Source: Acinetobacter populi
GTDB taxonomy: Bacteria > Pseudomonadota > Gammaproteobacteria > Pseudomonadales > Moraxellaceae
Direction: 5' to 3'
Assembly: GCF_002174125.1 (NCBI RefSeq)
Contig: NZ_NEXX01000001.1
Location: forward strand, 496,001-560,000
DNA length: 64,000 bases
Each line of letters opens with the position of its first letter. Positions within the stretch are counted from its first letter, which is position 1. The notes beneath the pieces were generated by a model. The model did no database searches. It worked only from the letters and a program-made list of their open reading frames with translations, and was not told the origin of the DNA. The position numbers were made by a program, and so were the translations under genes. Positions 8,402 through 15,834 of this stretch are shown piece after piece.

Positions 8402-9790
8402 ATGCGCCATCAACAACCGAAGTTTCAACAAAAACCGCTTGCGATTGCATTTACCCTGGGTATTCATGCAGTGGTATTGGTTGGCTTGGCTTTTTTTGCT
8501 GATGCGCCTTTGCCTAAACCCGAACCTCTTAAAACTGTGCTGATCACACCGGAACAACTTCAAGCATTACAACAAAATACACCGCTTCAAGAACAAACCG
8601 AGGCACCTACAGAAAAACAGAGCGCAATTACCGAAGCACCCGAAATTGCTCAAACACCAGATGAAATTAATCCTGTTGCAGAAACCACCACACCCGTTCA
8701 GCCTGATGATCAGGCAATCAAACAACAAGCTGCTGCACAAAAATTAGAACAACAGCGCTTAGCACAAGCTACTGAAAAAGCTAAAGCAGATGCTGCTAAA
8801 GCCAAAGCGGAAGCCGCTGAAAAGGCTAAAGCAGATGCCGCTGAAAAAGCCAAAGCAGATGCCGCTGAAAAAGCCAAAGCAGAGGCTGATGCGAAAGCCA
8901 AAGCTGACGCCGCGGCTAAAGCTAAAGCTGACGCCGCCGCTAAGGCTAAAGCAGATGCCGCTGCGAAAGCCAAAGCAGATGCCGCGGCTAAAGCTAAAGC
9001 AGATGCCGCTGCGAAAGCCAAAGCAGATGCCGCTGCGAAAGCCAAAGCAGATGCCGCGGCTAAAGCTAAAGCAGATGCCGCTGCGAAAGCCAAAGCAGAT
9101 GCCGCGGCTAAAGCCAAAGCTGATGCTGCTGAAAAAGCTAAAGCGGATGCCGCGGCTAAAGCTAAAGCGGATGCTGCTGAAAAAGCTAAAGCGGATGCCG
9201 CTGAAAAAGCCAAAGCGGATGCCGCGGCTAAAGCCAAAGCGGATGCCGCGGCTAAAGCTAAAGCAGATGCCGCTGCGAAAGCCAAAGCAGATGCCGCTGC
9301 GAAAGCCAAAGCTGATGCTGCTGAAAAAGCTAAAGCGGATGCCGCTGCTAAAGCTAAAGCGGATGCTGCTAAAGCTAAAGCGGATGCCGCTGCAAAAGCC
9401 AAAGCGGATGCCGCTGCTAAAGCTAAAGCGGAAGCTGCCGAAAAGGCTAAAGCAGATGCCGCTGCAAAAGCTGAACGTGAAGCCAAAGAAGCTGCGGCCA
9501 ACAAAAGCGCCGAAGCGAAAAAAATTGCATCAAGTGCCAAAAAGGATTTTGAAAATAAAATTTATCGTGCATGGGATGTGCCTGCGGGTACAACAGGAAC
9601 AAAAGCAACAGCTAGAGTGACTTTGACAGACAGTGGATCTGTTGCTTCTGTTATCGTGACCTCCAGTGATGCAAATGTAAAAGCGTCCGTAGAAGCAGCC
9701 ATTCGCTCGGCAGCACCCTATCCATTACCACAAGATCCTGAAGCACGACGACAGGCTCGCAGCTTTACCTCCACATTTACTGCAAAATAA
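8402..9790 (+). CDS. tolA: Cell envelope integrity protein TolA with expanded Lys/Ala repeat domain
   Basis: A 462-residue protein in three parts. There is an N-terminal membrane helix (about residues 15-33, LAIAFTLGIHAVVLVGLAFF). Domain II is a very long, highly regular helix (about residues 125-358) built from the eight-residue unit KAKADAAA. The C-terminal domain III (about 375-462, DFENKIYRAWDVPAGTTG... VEAAIRSAAPYPLPQDPEA) contacts TolB/Pal. TolA spans the periplasm and links TolQR to Pal. The repeat region is GC-richer than the neighbours and creates long spurious open frames in other frames. Total length exceeds the about 420 residues of E. coli TolA. Confidence 0.95.
   Translation: MRHQQPKFQQKPLAIAFTLGIHAVVLVGLAFFADAPLPKPEPLKTVLITPEQLQALQQNTPLQEQTEAPTEKQSAITEAPEIAQTPDEINPVAETTTPVQPDDQAIKQQAAAQKLEQQRLAQATEKAKADAAKAKAEAAEKAKADAAEKAKADAAEKAKAEADAKAKADAAAKAKADAAAKAKADAAAKAKADAAAKAKADAAAKAKADAAAKAKADAAAKAKADAAAKAKADAAAKAKADAAEKAKADAAAKAKADAAEKAKADAAEKAKADAAAKAKADAAAKAKADAAAKAKADAAAKAKADAAEKAKADAAAKAKADAAKAKADAAAKAKADAAAKAKAEAAEKAKADAAAKAEREAKEAAANKSAEAKKIASSAKKDFENKIYRAWDVPAGTTGTKATARVTLTDSGSVASVIVTSSDANVKASVEAAIRSAAPYPLPQDPEARRQARSFTSTFTAK
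8776..9477 (+). repeat. 24-base tandem repeat array within tolA
   Basis: Roughly 28 units of 24 bases encode KAKADAAA or the variants KAKADAAE and KAKAEAAE. Two nucleotide versions alternate, one GCCGCTGCGAAAGCC-type and one GCCGCGGCTAAAGCT-type, in blocks. This suggests duplication of multi-unit segments. One unit near 9370 is a codon short (seven residues). The array stays in frame throughout. Confidence 0.9.
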
Positions 9791-9833
9791 AAGAAATTGC
9801 TGGATCAATAAAACAACACCACTGCTCTTTTCC

Positions 9834-9857
9834 TTATTCTTGGCGCTTCAAGAATAA
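9834..9857. repeat. Hairpin between tolA and tolB
   Basis: TTATTCTTG (9834-9842) and CAAGAATAA (9849-9857) form a perfect 9-bp stem with loop GCGCTT. No uninterrupted T tract follows, so it may attenuate or protect the ybgC-tolQRA message rather than terminate it. The rest of the 247-base gap is AT-rich. A TTGACA at 9965-9970 could serve a separate tolB promoter, but no good -10 lies at 16-18 bases. Confidence 0.5.
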
Positions 9858-10037
9858 CTACTGTTAATATTTTTATTAAAATTCAGTATTGTTTTAAATT
9901 AGATTTCTGCCATGATAGCAGAACGTGTACTCATATTTTTAGATGTAATATAGTTTTTACATAGTTGACATAGAATTTATGCAAAAGCTTTGTTAAAACA
10001 CATGGATATTTCTTAAACCATTTTTAGAATCGCCAAA

Positions 10038-11324
10038 ATGACTGCTTTAAAATTGAAATATTTAGGTTTAGCTGTCCTCGTCGCATGTAGCCCTGTCTGC
10101 ATAAAGACCAGTTTTGCGCAACTTCATCTGGAAATTGCCAAAGCACCTGACCAGGCACCGCAAATTGCCGTTGTCCCTTTTGCCAACGATCAAACCATCT
10201 TTCCAATTGTATCAAGTGATTTAAACCGTTCAGGACGTTTTACCAGCACCTCAAATAATTTACCTGATCAGCCGACTGCACCAAATCAAATGAATGTCGG
10301 CATCTGGAAAAATGCGGGTATCCCCTATGTGGTCATGGGTCAGGTCAAGCAACTTGATGCCAATACCTATCAGGTTCAATATCAGCTTTTTGATACCGAC
10401 AAACAACAATGGTTGTTGAACGAAATGCTGACTGTGCCTAGTGGTCGCTTACGTCAGGCAGCACATTTAATTAGTGACACCATTTATCAGGCATTAACTG
10501 GTATCCCTGGTGACTTTAGTGGTCGTATTGCGTATGTCCTACGTAATCCTGCTACCCCGGATCAGCGTTATACCCTACAAATTGCCGATACCGATGGCGA
10601 ACAACCGCGTAGTATTTTATCCTCGCCAGATCCAATTCTGTCGCCAACATGGACACCTGATGGTAAAAAGATTGCCTATGTTTCTTTTGAAACCAAACGT
10701 CCTGCCATCTATTTACAGGATTTATCTACCGGCCAGCGCCAACTTTTAACCAGCTTTAAAGGTCTAAATGGTGCACCAAGTTTTTCTCCGGATGGGCAAA
10801 ATATGTTGTTTACGGCCTCTATGGATGGCAATCCGGAAATCTACCAGATGAATTTGGTCAGCAAACAGGTTTCACGTTTGACCCGAGATTCTGCAATCGA
10901 CACCGAAGCCCGTTATGCACCTGATGGTAAATCATTTATTTTTACCTCTGACCGTGGCGGTTCGGCACAAATTTATCGTTATACCTTTGCTGATGGTTCG
11001 GTCAAACGCGTCACCTTTAAAGGCGGTTTTAACGCGCGGGGAACAATTAGTGCAAATGGCAGCAAAATTGCATTAGTTCATCGTCCAAGCGGTAGCAATT
11101 ATAAAATTGCCTTAATGGACTTAAATTCCGGGGTATTTAATATATTGACACCGACTTCACTGGATGAATCACCAAGTTTTTCACCTAATGGACAAATGGT
11201 GGTCTATGCAACACGTGAGGGTAATCGCGGCTTATTATCGATTATGTCCACCGATGGTCGTTTCCGTATGAATCTACCAAGTGAACAAGGCGAAGTTCGT
11301 GAACCGACTTGGGCACCTAAATAA
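10038..11324 (+). CDS. tolB: Tol-Pal system beta-propeller protein TolB
   Basis: A 428-residue periplasmic protein. A signal peptide covers about residues 1-28 (cleavage near SFAQ), followed by the N-terminal TolB domain (about 30-150). A six-bladed propeller follows, with repeated PD40-type motifs such as LSPTWTPDGKKIAYVS, APSFSPDGQNMLFTA, ARYAPDGKSFIFTS and SPSFSPNGQMVVYAT. It shuttles between Pal and TolA. The 247-base gap after tolA suggests it may have its own promoter. Pal follows 31 bases downstream. Confidence 0.96.
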   Translation: MTALKLKYLGLAVLVACSPVCIKTSFAQLHLEIAKAPDQAPQIAVVPFANDQTIFPIVSSDLNRSGRFTSTSNNLPDQPTAPNQMNVGIWKNAGIPYVVMGQVKQLDANTYQVQYQLFDTDKQQWLLNEMLTVPSGRLRQAAHLISDTIYQALTGIPGDFSGRIAYVLRNPATPDQRYTLQIADTDGEQPRSILSSPDPILSPTWTPDGKKIAYVSFETKRPAIYLQDLSTGQRQLLTSFKGLNGAPSFSPDGQNMLFTASMDGNPEIYQMNLVSKQVSRLTRDSAIDTEARYAPDGKSFIFTSDRGGSAQIYRYTFADGSVKRVTFKGGFNARGTISANGSKIALVHRPSGSNYKIALMDLNSGVFNILTPTSLDESPSFSPNGQMVVYATREGNRGLLSIMSTDGRFRMNLPSEQGEVREPTWAPK

Positions 11325-11355
11325 CAAACTAACCCACATCCGCAAGGAGAAAGCT

Positions 11356-11943
11356 ATGCAAATGAATTATAAATTATTACTTTTACCCATGATTGTTGGT
11401 AGTCTGGCAATGACAGGTTGTGCAAACCGTAAACCAGCAACAACGGACACAACTAGTACTGTGCCAAGTGGTTCAGCTAGTGGTACAGGTGTAAGTACCT
11501 CTACTATTGATCCATATGCAGATATTGATCAACGTGGTGGTTCTTCTCTTGGGGTCACCGATGCCAATCGTCCATTTTTGGCAAAACGCGTGGTTCATTT
11601 TGATTATGATAGTAGTGATCTTTCACAAAATGATTATCAAACACTTCAAGCACATGCACAGTACTTGAATGCAAATGCCAACTCTAAAGTGGCATTGATT
11701 GGTCATACCGATGAACGTGGTACGCGTGAATACAATATGGCACTCGGTGAGCGACGTGCGAAATCTGTTGCAGCATTCCTTGTTTCAAATGGTGTTCGTG
11801 ATACACAACTTGAAACTGTCAGTTATGGTAAGGAACAACCTGTGAATGATGGTCATGATGAAGCAGCTTGGCGTGAGAATCGTCGTGTTGTGATTAGCTA
11901 TGAAGCCGTTCCACCTTTACTTTCTGTACCTAACAATCGCTAA
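11356..11943 (+). CDS. pal: Peptidoglycan-associated lipoprotein Pal
   Basis: A 195-residue outer-membrane lipoprotein. A lipobox LAMTGC puts the lipidated Cys at residue 22. A Ser/Thr-rich linker leads to an OmpA-like domain (about 75-185) that binds peptidoglycan, with HFDYDSSDLS and IGHTDERGTREYNMALGERRAKSV motifs. The start is ATG 11356, preceded by a strong AAGGAGA at 11344-11350; a longer in-frame extension to 11281 lies inside tolB and is rejected. It is the last gene of the tol-pal cluster. Confidence 0.96.
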   Translation: MQMNYKLLLLPMIVGSLAMTGCANRKPATTDTTSTVPSGSASGTGVSTSTIDPYADIDQRGGSSLGVTDANRPFLAKRVVHFDYDSSDLSQNDYQTLQAHAQYLNANANSKVALIGHTDERGTREYNMALGERRAKSVAAFLVSNGVRDTQLETVSYGKEQPVNDGHDEAAWRENRRVVISYEAVPPLLSVPNNR

Positions 11944-12023
11944 TTTGTGAAAGGGTGCTTGTTTAACATTCCAATGTTATAGAATGCTTGACAAGCCATC
12001 TTCCAGACTAAGACATAAATTAA

Positions 12024-12049
12024 AAAAGTAGCTGAATACAGCTACTTTT
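12024..12049. terminator. Bidirectional terminator between pal and the small gene
   Basis: AAAAGTAGCTG (12024-12034) and CAGCTACTTTT (12039-12049) form a perfect 11-bp stem around AATA, with A/T runs on both sides. It serves pal on the plus strand and the convergent small gene on the minus strand, whose TAG stop lies inside the stem. Confidence 0.85.
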
Positions 12050-12248
12050 CATTTTGTGTTACAAGATTTTCGTCTTGATCAGTACCATGAGGTAACATGG
12101 ATTCGATCATATCGTGTTTGTTAAACTTCTTATACTCAGGTTTTGCCTCATAGCCTTGCCATGCTTGCTTCACCGAGTCTTGTTGAATATCCGTTACTGT
12201 AGTGCTTTCGGCATCAGTGGGAACTTGATCAAATTTTACGGTCGTCAT
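12042..12248 (-). CDS. Small hydrophilic protein of unknown function (68 aa)
   Basis: I do not recognise a named family. The protein is 68 residues long, acidic to neutral, without Cys, signal peptide or membrane segment. It contains the stretch DSVKQAWQGYEAKPEYKKFNKHDM and a C-terminal HGTDQDEN tail. Coding is supported by a strong ribosome site (AGGGAGAA, four bases before the ATG), a stop codon inside a good terminator stem, and codon use like the neighbours. It lies alone between pal and fbp on the opposite strand. Confidence 0.75.
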   Translation of the reverse strand: MTTVKFDQVPTDAESTTVTDIQQDSVKQAWQGYEAKPEYKKFNKHDMIESMLPHGTDQDENLVTQNEK

Positions 12249-12439
12249 AGCATTCTCCCTGAATTTATCACGTATTTCAAATTAGCATGTTTCTACAAAA
12301 GTGCAAACCATTCCGCTGCACTTCATCACTTAAATTGTGTCGAAAAGTTGTCAATAAATGCTACAAATCTTTTGTGCTATATTAGGTTTCCAGTCACTTT
12401 GTGCAATACTATACACTTTAGAAATTTCGGAGTTTTTTA

Positions 12440-13417
12440 ATGTCAAATGTTTCCCTTTCACAATTCCTCGAACAACAATCTACACATTTGACCAAAAATC
12501 TATCACAAGTCATAATAACCATTGCAACCACATGTCAGGCAATCGATGCAGCATTACAAAAAGGTGCACTTGCAGGCATACTGGGTAGTGCAGAACATGA
12601 AAATGTACAAGGTGAAACACAAAAAAAACTGGATGTCATTTCCAATGATATGCTGGTAGAAGCATTACAAAATGATCCAGCAGTGGCAGCCCTGGCTTCA
12701 GAAGAACTGGATGACTTAACACCGGCAAATGCATCTGGCCAATATCTGGTTTTGTTTGATCCACTCGATGGTTCAAGTAATATCGACATCAATATGTGTG
12801 TTGGTACCATTTTTTCTATTTTGGCAACAGAGGCCAATCCTGTCACAACTGAAGATTTTTTCCAGAATGGCCGCAAACAGGTGGCTGCCGGATATGTACT
12901 GTACGGTCCTTCCACCATGTTGGTACTGACAACAGGTCAAGGCGTTAATATGTTTACCTTTGATCCTGAAAGCAAAGAATTTGTATTGACCAACGAGAAT
13001 GTTCTGATTCCACAAGAGACTCAAGAGTTTGCCATTAATGCCTCTAATCAACGTCACTGGGAACAACCTGTTCAACAATATATCTCGGAGTTGCAAGCTG
13101 GAAAAACCGGTGTGCGTGTCAAGGACTTTAATATGCGCTGGGTCGCGTGTATGGTCGGTGATGTGCATCGCATCCTGACACGTGGCGGTATTTTCCTTTA
13201 CCCATATGATTTAAAAGACCCTAAAAAAGCTGGACGTTTACGTTTGATGTATGAGGCCAATCCAATGAGTTTTCTGGTCGAACAAGCTGGTGGTAAATCT
13301 TCGACTGGTCGTCAAGATATCATGGATGTACAACCCAACAATTTACACCAGCGTATTCCTGTTATTTTAGGTTCCAAGGAAGAAGTTGAACGTGTTGTAA
13401 GTTATCATCAAATTTAA
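12440..13417 (+). CDS. fbp: Fructose-1,6-bisphosphatase, class I
   Basis: A 325-residue gluconeogenic enzyme hydrolysing fructose 1,6-bisphosphate to fructose 6-phosphate. The metal-binding signature [12 protein letters not shown] is at residues 105-116. Further conserved segments are [16 protein letters not shown] and [42 protein letters not shown], which holds the substrate-binding Lys/Arg/Tyr residues. The length is typical of class I. The ATG follows TCGGAG at a suitable distance. A possible extended -10 (TGCTATATT) lies at 12376-12383. Confidence 0.96.
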   Translation: MSNVSLSQFLEQQSTHLTKNLSQVIITIATTCQAIDAALQKGALAGILGSAEHENVQGETQKKLDVISNDMLVEALQNDPAVAALASEELDDLTPANASGQYLVLFDPLDGSSNIDINMCVGTIFSILATEANPVTTEDFFQNGRKQVAAGYVLYGPSTMLVLTTGQGVNMFTFDPESKEFVLTNENVLIPQETQEFAINASNQRHWEQPVQQYISELQAGKTGVRVKDFNMRWVACMVGDVHRILTRGGIFLYPYDLKDPKKAGRLRLMYEANPMSFLVEQAGGKSSTGRQDIMDVQPNNLHQRIPVILGSKEEVERVVSYHQI

Positions 13418-13436
13418 TTTTTATTGATTCGGGCTG

Positions 13437-13493
13437 GGGCATGTTGAAAATTGATCATATGATAAATTGCAAAGATCAAATCTTAACATGCCC
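13437..13493. repeat. Nested inverted repeats downstream of fbp
   Basis: GGGCATGTT (13437-13445) pairs with AACATGCCC (13485-13493). Nested within them, TTGATC (13451-13456) pairs with GATCAA (13474-13479). The fold would cover most of the 108-base gap between fbp and the methyltransferase gene. No T tract follows, so it is not a standard terminator. Confidence 0.5.
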
Positions 13494-13525
13494 TACATTT
13501 AGCCTAATATTGCTTGAGCCACCAT

Positions 13526-14299
13526 ATGCCACAATTTATCCAATCGAAAGACAATCCAAAACTGAAACACTTACGTGGATTAATTGAACAAGCCAGCTTT
13601 CGCAAAAAGCAACAACAAACCGTACTTGAAGGTGCACATATTCTGGAAAACTATCTCCAGACAGGTCAACAACCTTATTGCATGTTTACAACCGAACAAG
13701 GTTTTGAACATCCTGAAAATCAGGATGCACTGGCACTTTCTACCTGCCCGGTATTTATCATTACCGAACAATTGTACAAAAGTGTCAGCCCTTTGGTTCA
13801 AACCACACCACTCATGGCAATCATTCATTTGCCACAGACAGAACAACGCTGGTCTGGTACACAAGATACCTTGATTCTGGATCGGATTCAGGATCCGGGG
13901 AATGTCGGCACCTTACTTCGTTCTGCGGCTGCATCGGGAGTAAAACAAGTGTTGACCACAACGGGAACTGCAAGTATATGGTCTCCCCGGGTATTGCGTG
14001 CTGCAATGGGTGCACATTTTTCATTGGCATTATTTGAATCCATTGCATATGAAACCATTTTAGCTGATTTTAAAATCCCTGTTTATGCCACCAGCTCACA
14101 TCGTCCTGTGAGCATCTATAGTCTCGACCTGACATCACCTTGTGTCTGGATTTTGGGTAATGAAGGTCAGGGCGTCGATGAAACCTTACTACAACAGGCA
14201 ACTGCGGTTACTATCCCTCAGCCAGGTGGACAGGAATCATTAAATGTTGCAATTGCCGGCTCGATCTGCCTGTTTGAAATGACCAGACAACGCTTATAA
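13526..14299 (+). CDS. SpoU/TrmH-family RNA 2'-O-methyltransferase
   Basis: A protein of about 257 residues with an N-terminal RNA-binding substrate domain (MPQFIQSKDNPKLKHLRGL...). A C-terminal SPOUT methyltransferase domain has all three SpoU motifs: ILDRIQDPGNVGTLLRSAAASG, WILGNEGQGVDETLL and IPQPGGQESLNVAIAGSICLFE. It should methylate a ribose in rRNA or tRNA using SAM; the target nucleotide cannot be read from sequence. The in-frame TTG at 13514 is possible, but the ATG at 13526 is preferred. Confidence 0.88.
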   Translation: MPQFIQSKDNPKLKHLRGLIEQASFRKKQQQTVLEGAHILENYLQTGQQPYCMFTTEQGFEHPENQDALALSTCPVFIITEQLYKSVSPLVQTTPLMAIIHLPQTEQRWSGTQDTLILDRIQDPGNVGTLLRSAAASGVKQVLTTTGTASIWSPRVLRAAMGAHFSLALFESIAYETILADFKIPVYATSSHRPVSIYSLDLTSPCVWILGNEGQGVDETLLQQATAVTIPQPGGQESLNVAIAGSICLFEMTRQRL

Positions 14300-14437
14300 T
14301 TATTGCAACGTAACATTGAGATGTGTTTATGTTTGAAATAAACAATTTCGGTTAAAATAACATTAAACTACATAAATTATTCATTTTATTGTCAACCGAT
14401 TTTTTCTTTAGAACGTTATATAGCGCATAGAGGAAAA

Positions 14438-15067
14438 ATGGGTTGTCATATGACAGGACTTTCCATTTCAATGGATTTAATGCCCAAGACCAAAAATACT
14501 GCACAACATACCGATGTGCCAATGAGTCTTGAAAAACGCTTACAACTCTTTATGCAAGAGGTAAGTGGTCGTGCGCTCGTAATGATGGAAAATTCATGTC
14601 AGGGTCAGCAAGATGTTGCAATGGATCTGGTTCAGGAAGCCTTTATCGCATTACATCAAAATTACCCAGACAAACCCACAGATGAATGGTATCCCCTATT
14701 TTATACCATTTTAAACAACAAGTTACTGGATTGGCGTAGAAAAGAAGCACGTCGTTCACAACGATTTGGATGGTTGCGTCTCAACCCTTTATCTGATGAA
14801 GATGAAGAACTAGACATACCTGATCAAAATCAGGTTGAACCAAGTGATGCAATTGATCAGGAGCTAACCACCGATGAAATTCTGAATGCAGTACAGGCAT
14901 TACCTGTGCGTCAGCAACAGGCATTCATGTTAAGGGCATGGGAAGGATTCGACACTGCAACAACAGCAAAAATCATGGATTGTAGCGAAGGTAGTGTAAA
15001 AACCCATTATCACCGAGCAATACAAAGTTTAAAAATGACATTAGCACATTTGAATTCAAATGATTGA
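14438..15067 (+). CDS. ECF-like RNA polymerase sigma factor
   Basis: A 209-residue sigma-70 family protein. Region 2 is at about residues 40-110 (DVAMDLVQEAFIALHQNY... FYTILNNKLLDWRRKEARR) and region 4 at about 150-205 (LTTDEILNAVQALPVRQQQAFMLRAWEG... CSEGSVKTHYHRAIQSLK). There is no region 1.1 or 3, as in group 4 sigma factors. An acidic linker (SDEDEELDIPDQNQ) separates the regions. AGGAAAA precedes the ATG. The stop overlaps the next frame's region, and a DUF3619-like and a DUF3106 gene follow, an arrangement known from other proteobacteria. Confidence 0.88.
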   Translation: MGCHMTGLSISMDLMPKTKNTAQHTDVPMSLEKRLQLFMQEVSGRALVMMENSCQGQQDVAMDLVQEAFIALHQNYPDKPTDEWYPLFYTILNNKLLDWRRKEARRSQRFGWLRLNPLSDEDEELDIPDQNQVEPSDAIDQELTTDEILNAVQALPVRQQQAFMLRAWEGFDTATTAKIMDCSEGSVKTHYHRAIQSLKMTLAHLNSND

Positions 15068-15077
15068 GGGTCATCCG

Positions 15078-15395
15078 ATGAGAAAAGATGATTTAAACGA
15101 TAAAATTATAGATGCTTTGAATCAGAAAGCAGATAATTTAAACAAAAGACATGCTGTTATCAGTGGTGTGTTTGCGCGTATTGAAGAAAAACGCCACCAA
15201 AAATATAATCGCTGGGGTGTTGGCTTGGCTTTTGCCGCAGCAATTACTGGTCTATCTATTGTACCAAGTACATTGATGCCCAATCACGATGATCAACCTA
15301 AAATGGTGGTCAATACACCAAAACTCACGCCTCAACTTGCCGATGATCTGGAAATGCTACTGGTTCTAGGTGAGGATATTCCTCATGGAAGTTAA
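15078..15395 (+). CDS. DUF3619-like single-pass membrane protein, candidate anti-sigma factor
   Basis: A 105-residue protein. A cytoplasmic N-terminal half (MRKDDLNDKIIDALNQKADNL...) is followed by one membrane segment at about residues 51-69 (WGVGLAFAAAITGLSIVP) and a periplasmic tail of about 35 residues. This topology, and the position right after a sigma gene, suggest a membrane-bound anti-sigma factor; that is inference. The ATG at 15078 has GAGGG seven bases upstream; an in-frame ATG at 15060 overlapping the sigma gene is less likely. It overlaps the next gene by 11 bases. Confidence 0.72.
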   Translation: MRKDDLNDKIIDALNQKADNLNKRHAVISGVFARIEEKRHQKYNRWGVGLAFAAAITGLSIVPSTLMPNHDDQPKMVVNTPKLTPQLADDLEMLLVLGEDIPHGS

Positions 15396-15780
15396 GCTTC
15401 ACCGAACTGTTTTAATTCTGTCTTTACTTAGCTTTACTGCTTTCAGTTATGCAGGATTAGAACGTTTTTGGAAAGTATCCAAGGAAGATGATATCGAACA
15501 ACAGTTTAATGAATGTGATCATCTGACCAAAGAACAGCAGCAGCAACTTATTAGCACGTACCAATCCATCCGTGATGAAGAGCAACAATTAAACTTAAAA
15601 AACCGCATGGACTGGTTCTGCCAATTAAGTAATGATGAACAACAACGTATGCGTATTGCCTGGCAAAATATGAGTACACAGGAACGCAATGCGATTAAAA
15701 AGAAATTACAAACCACGACAGATTTAGAAAAACGGGCGCAAATTCGCCGTGATATTTTATCAAAATATAGTCTCAATTAA
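15385..15780 (+). CDS. DUF3106 exported protein
   Basis: A protein of about 131 residues with a signal peptide (residues 1-23, ending SFTAFSYAG). The mature part is helical and rich in Gln/Arg. It contains DUF3106-type repeats of the form W-x-x-L-S-x-x-E-Q-Q-R-M-R-x-A-W, seen at RMDWFCQLSNDEQQRMRIAW and followed by QNMSTQERNAIKKK. Function of the family is unknown. It is the third gene of the sigma operon, with overlapping start (ATG 15385; GAGG at 15372), and may sense envelope conditions for the membrane protein before it. Confidence 0.75.
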   Translation: MEVKLHRTVLILSLLSFTAFSYAGLERFWKVSKEDDIEQQFNECDHLTKEQQQQLISTYQSIRDEEQQLNLKNRMDWFCQLSNDEQQRMRIAWQNMSTQERNAIKKKLQTTTDLEKRAQIRRDILSKYSLN

Positions 15781-15795
15781 TTTTTTAACATAAAA

Positions 15796-15825
15796 ATAGA
15801 AAAGGCTAAATTTAGCCTTTTCTAT
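15796..15825. terminator. Bidirectional terminator, 15-bp perfect stem
   Basis: ATAGAAAAGGCTAAA (15796-15810) and TTTAGCCTTTTCTAT (15811-15825) are exact reverse complements. The stem sits between the convergent sigma operon and the CSLREA operon. T/A-rich flanks make it usable in both directions. Confidence 0.85.
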
Positions 15826-15834
15826 CAAAAATGA

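Noticed and set aside
8776..9477. Tandem repeats resembling a CRISPR array
   Set aside because: Units are contiguous, with no unique spacers, and encode TolA domain II in frame.
8710..9620. Two 276-codon open frames in other frames of tolA (one on each strand)
   Set aside because: They are created by the 24-base repeat, which has no stop codon in several frames. The products are low-complexity Ala/Leu/Ser or Lys/Pro/Leu repeats without ribosome sites.
11281..11355. N-terminal extension of pal from a GTG inside tolB
   Set aside because: The lipoprotein signal and the strong AAGGAGA site fix the start at 11356.
14410..14437. GAAC motif as an autoregulated ECF sigma promoter
   Set aside because: A -10 at the correct spacing would fall at or beyond the start codon, so the motif is too close to the gene.
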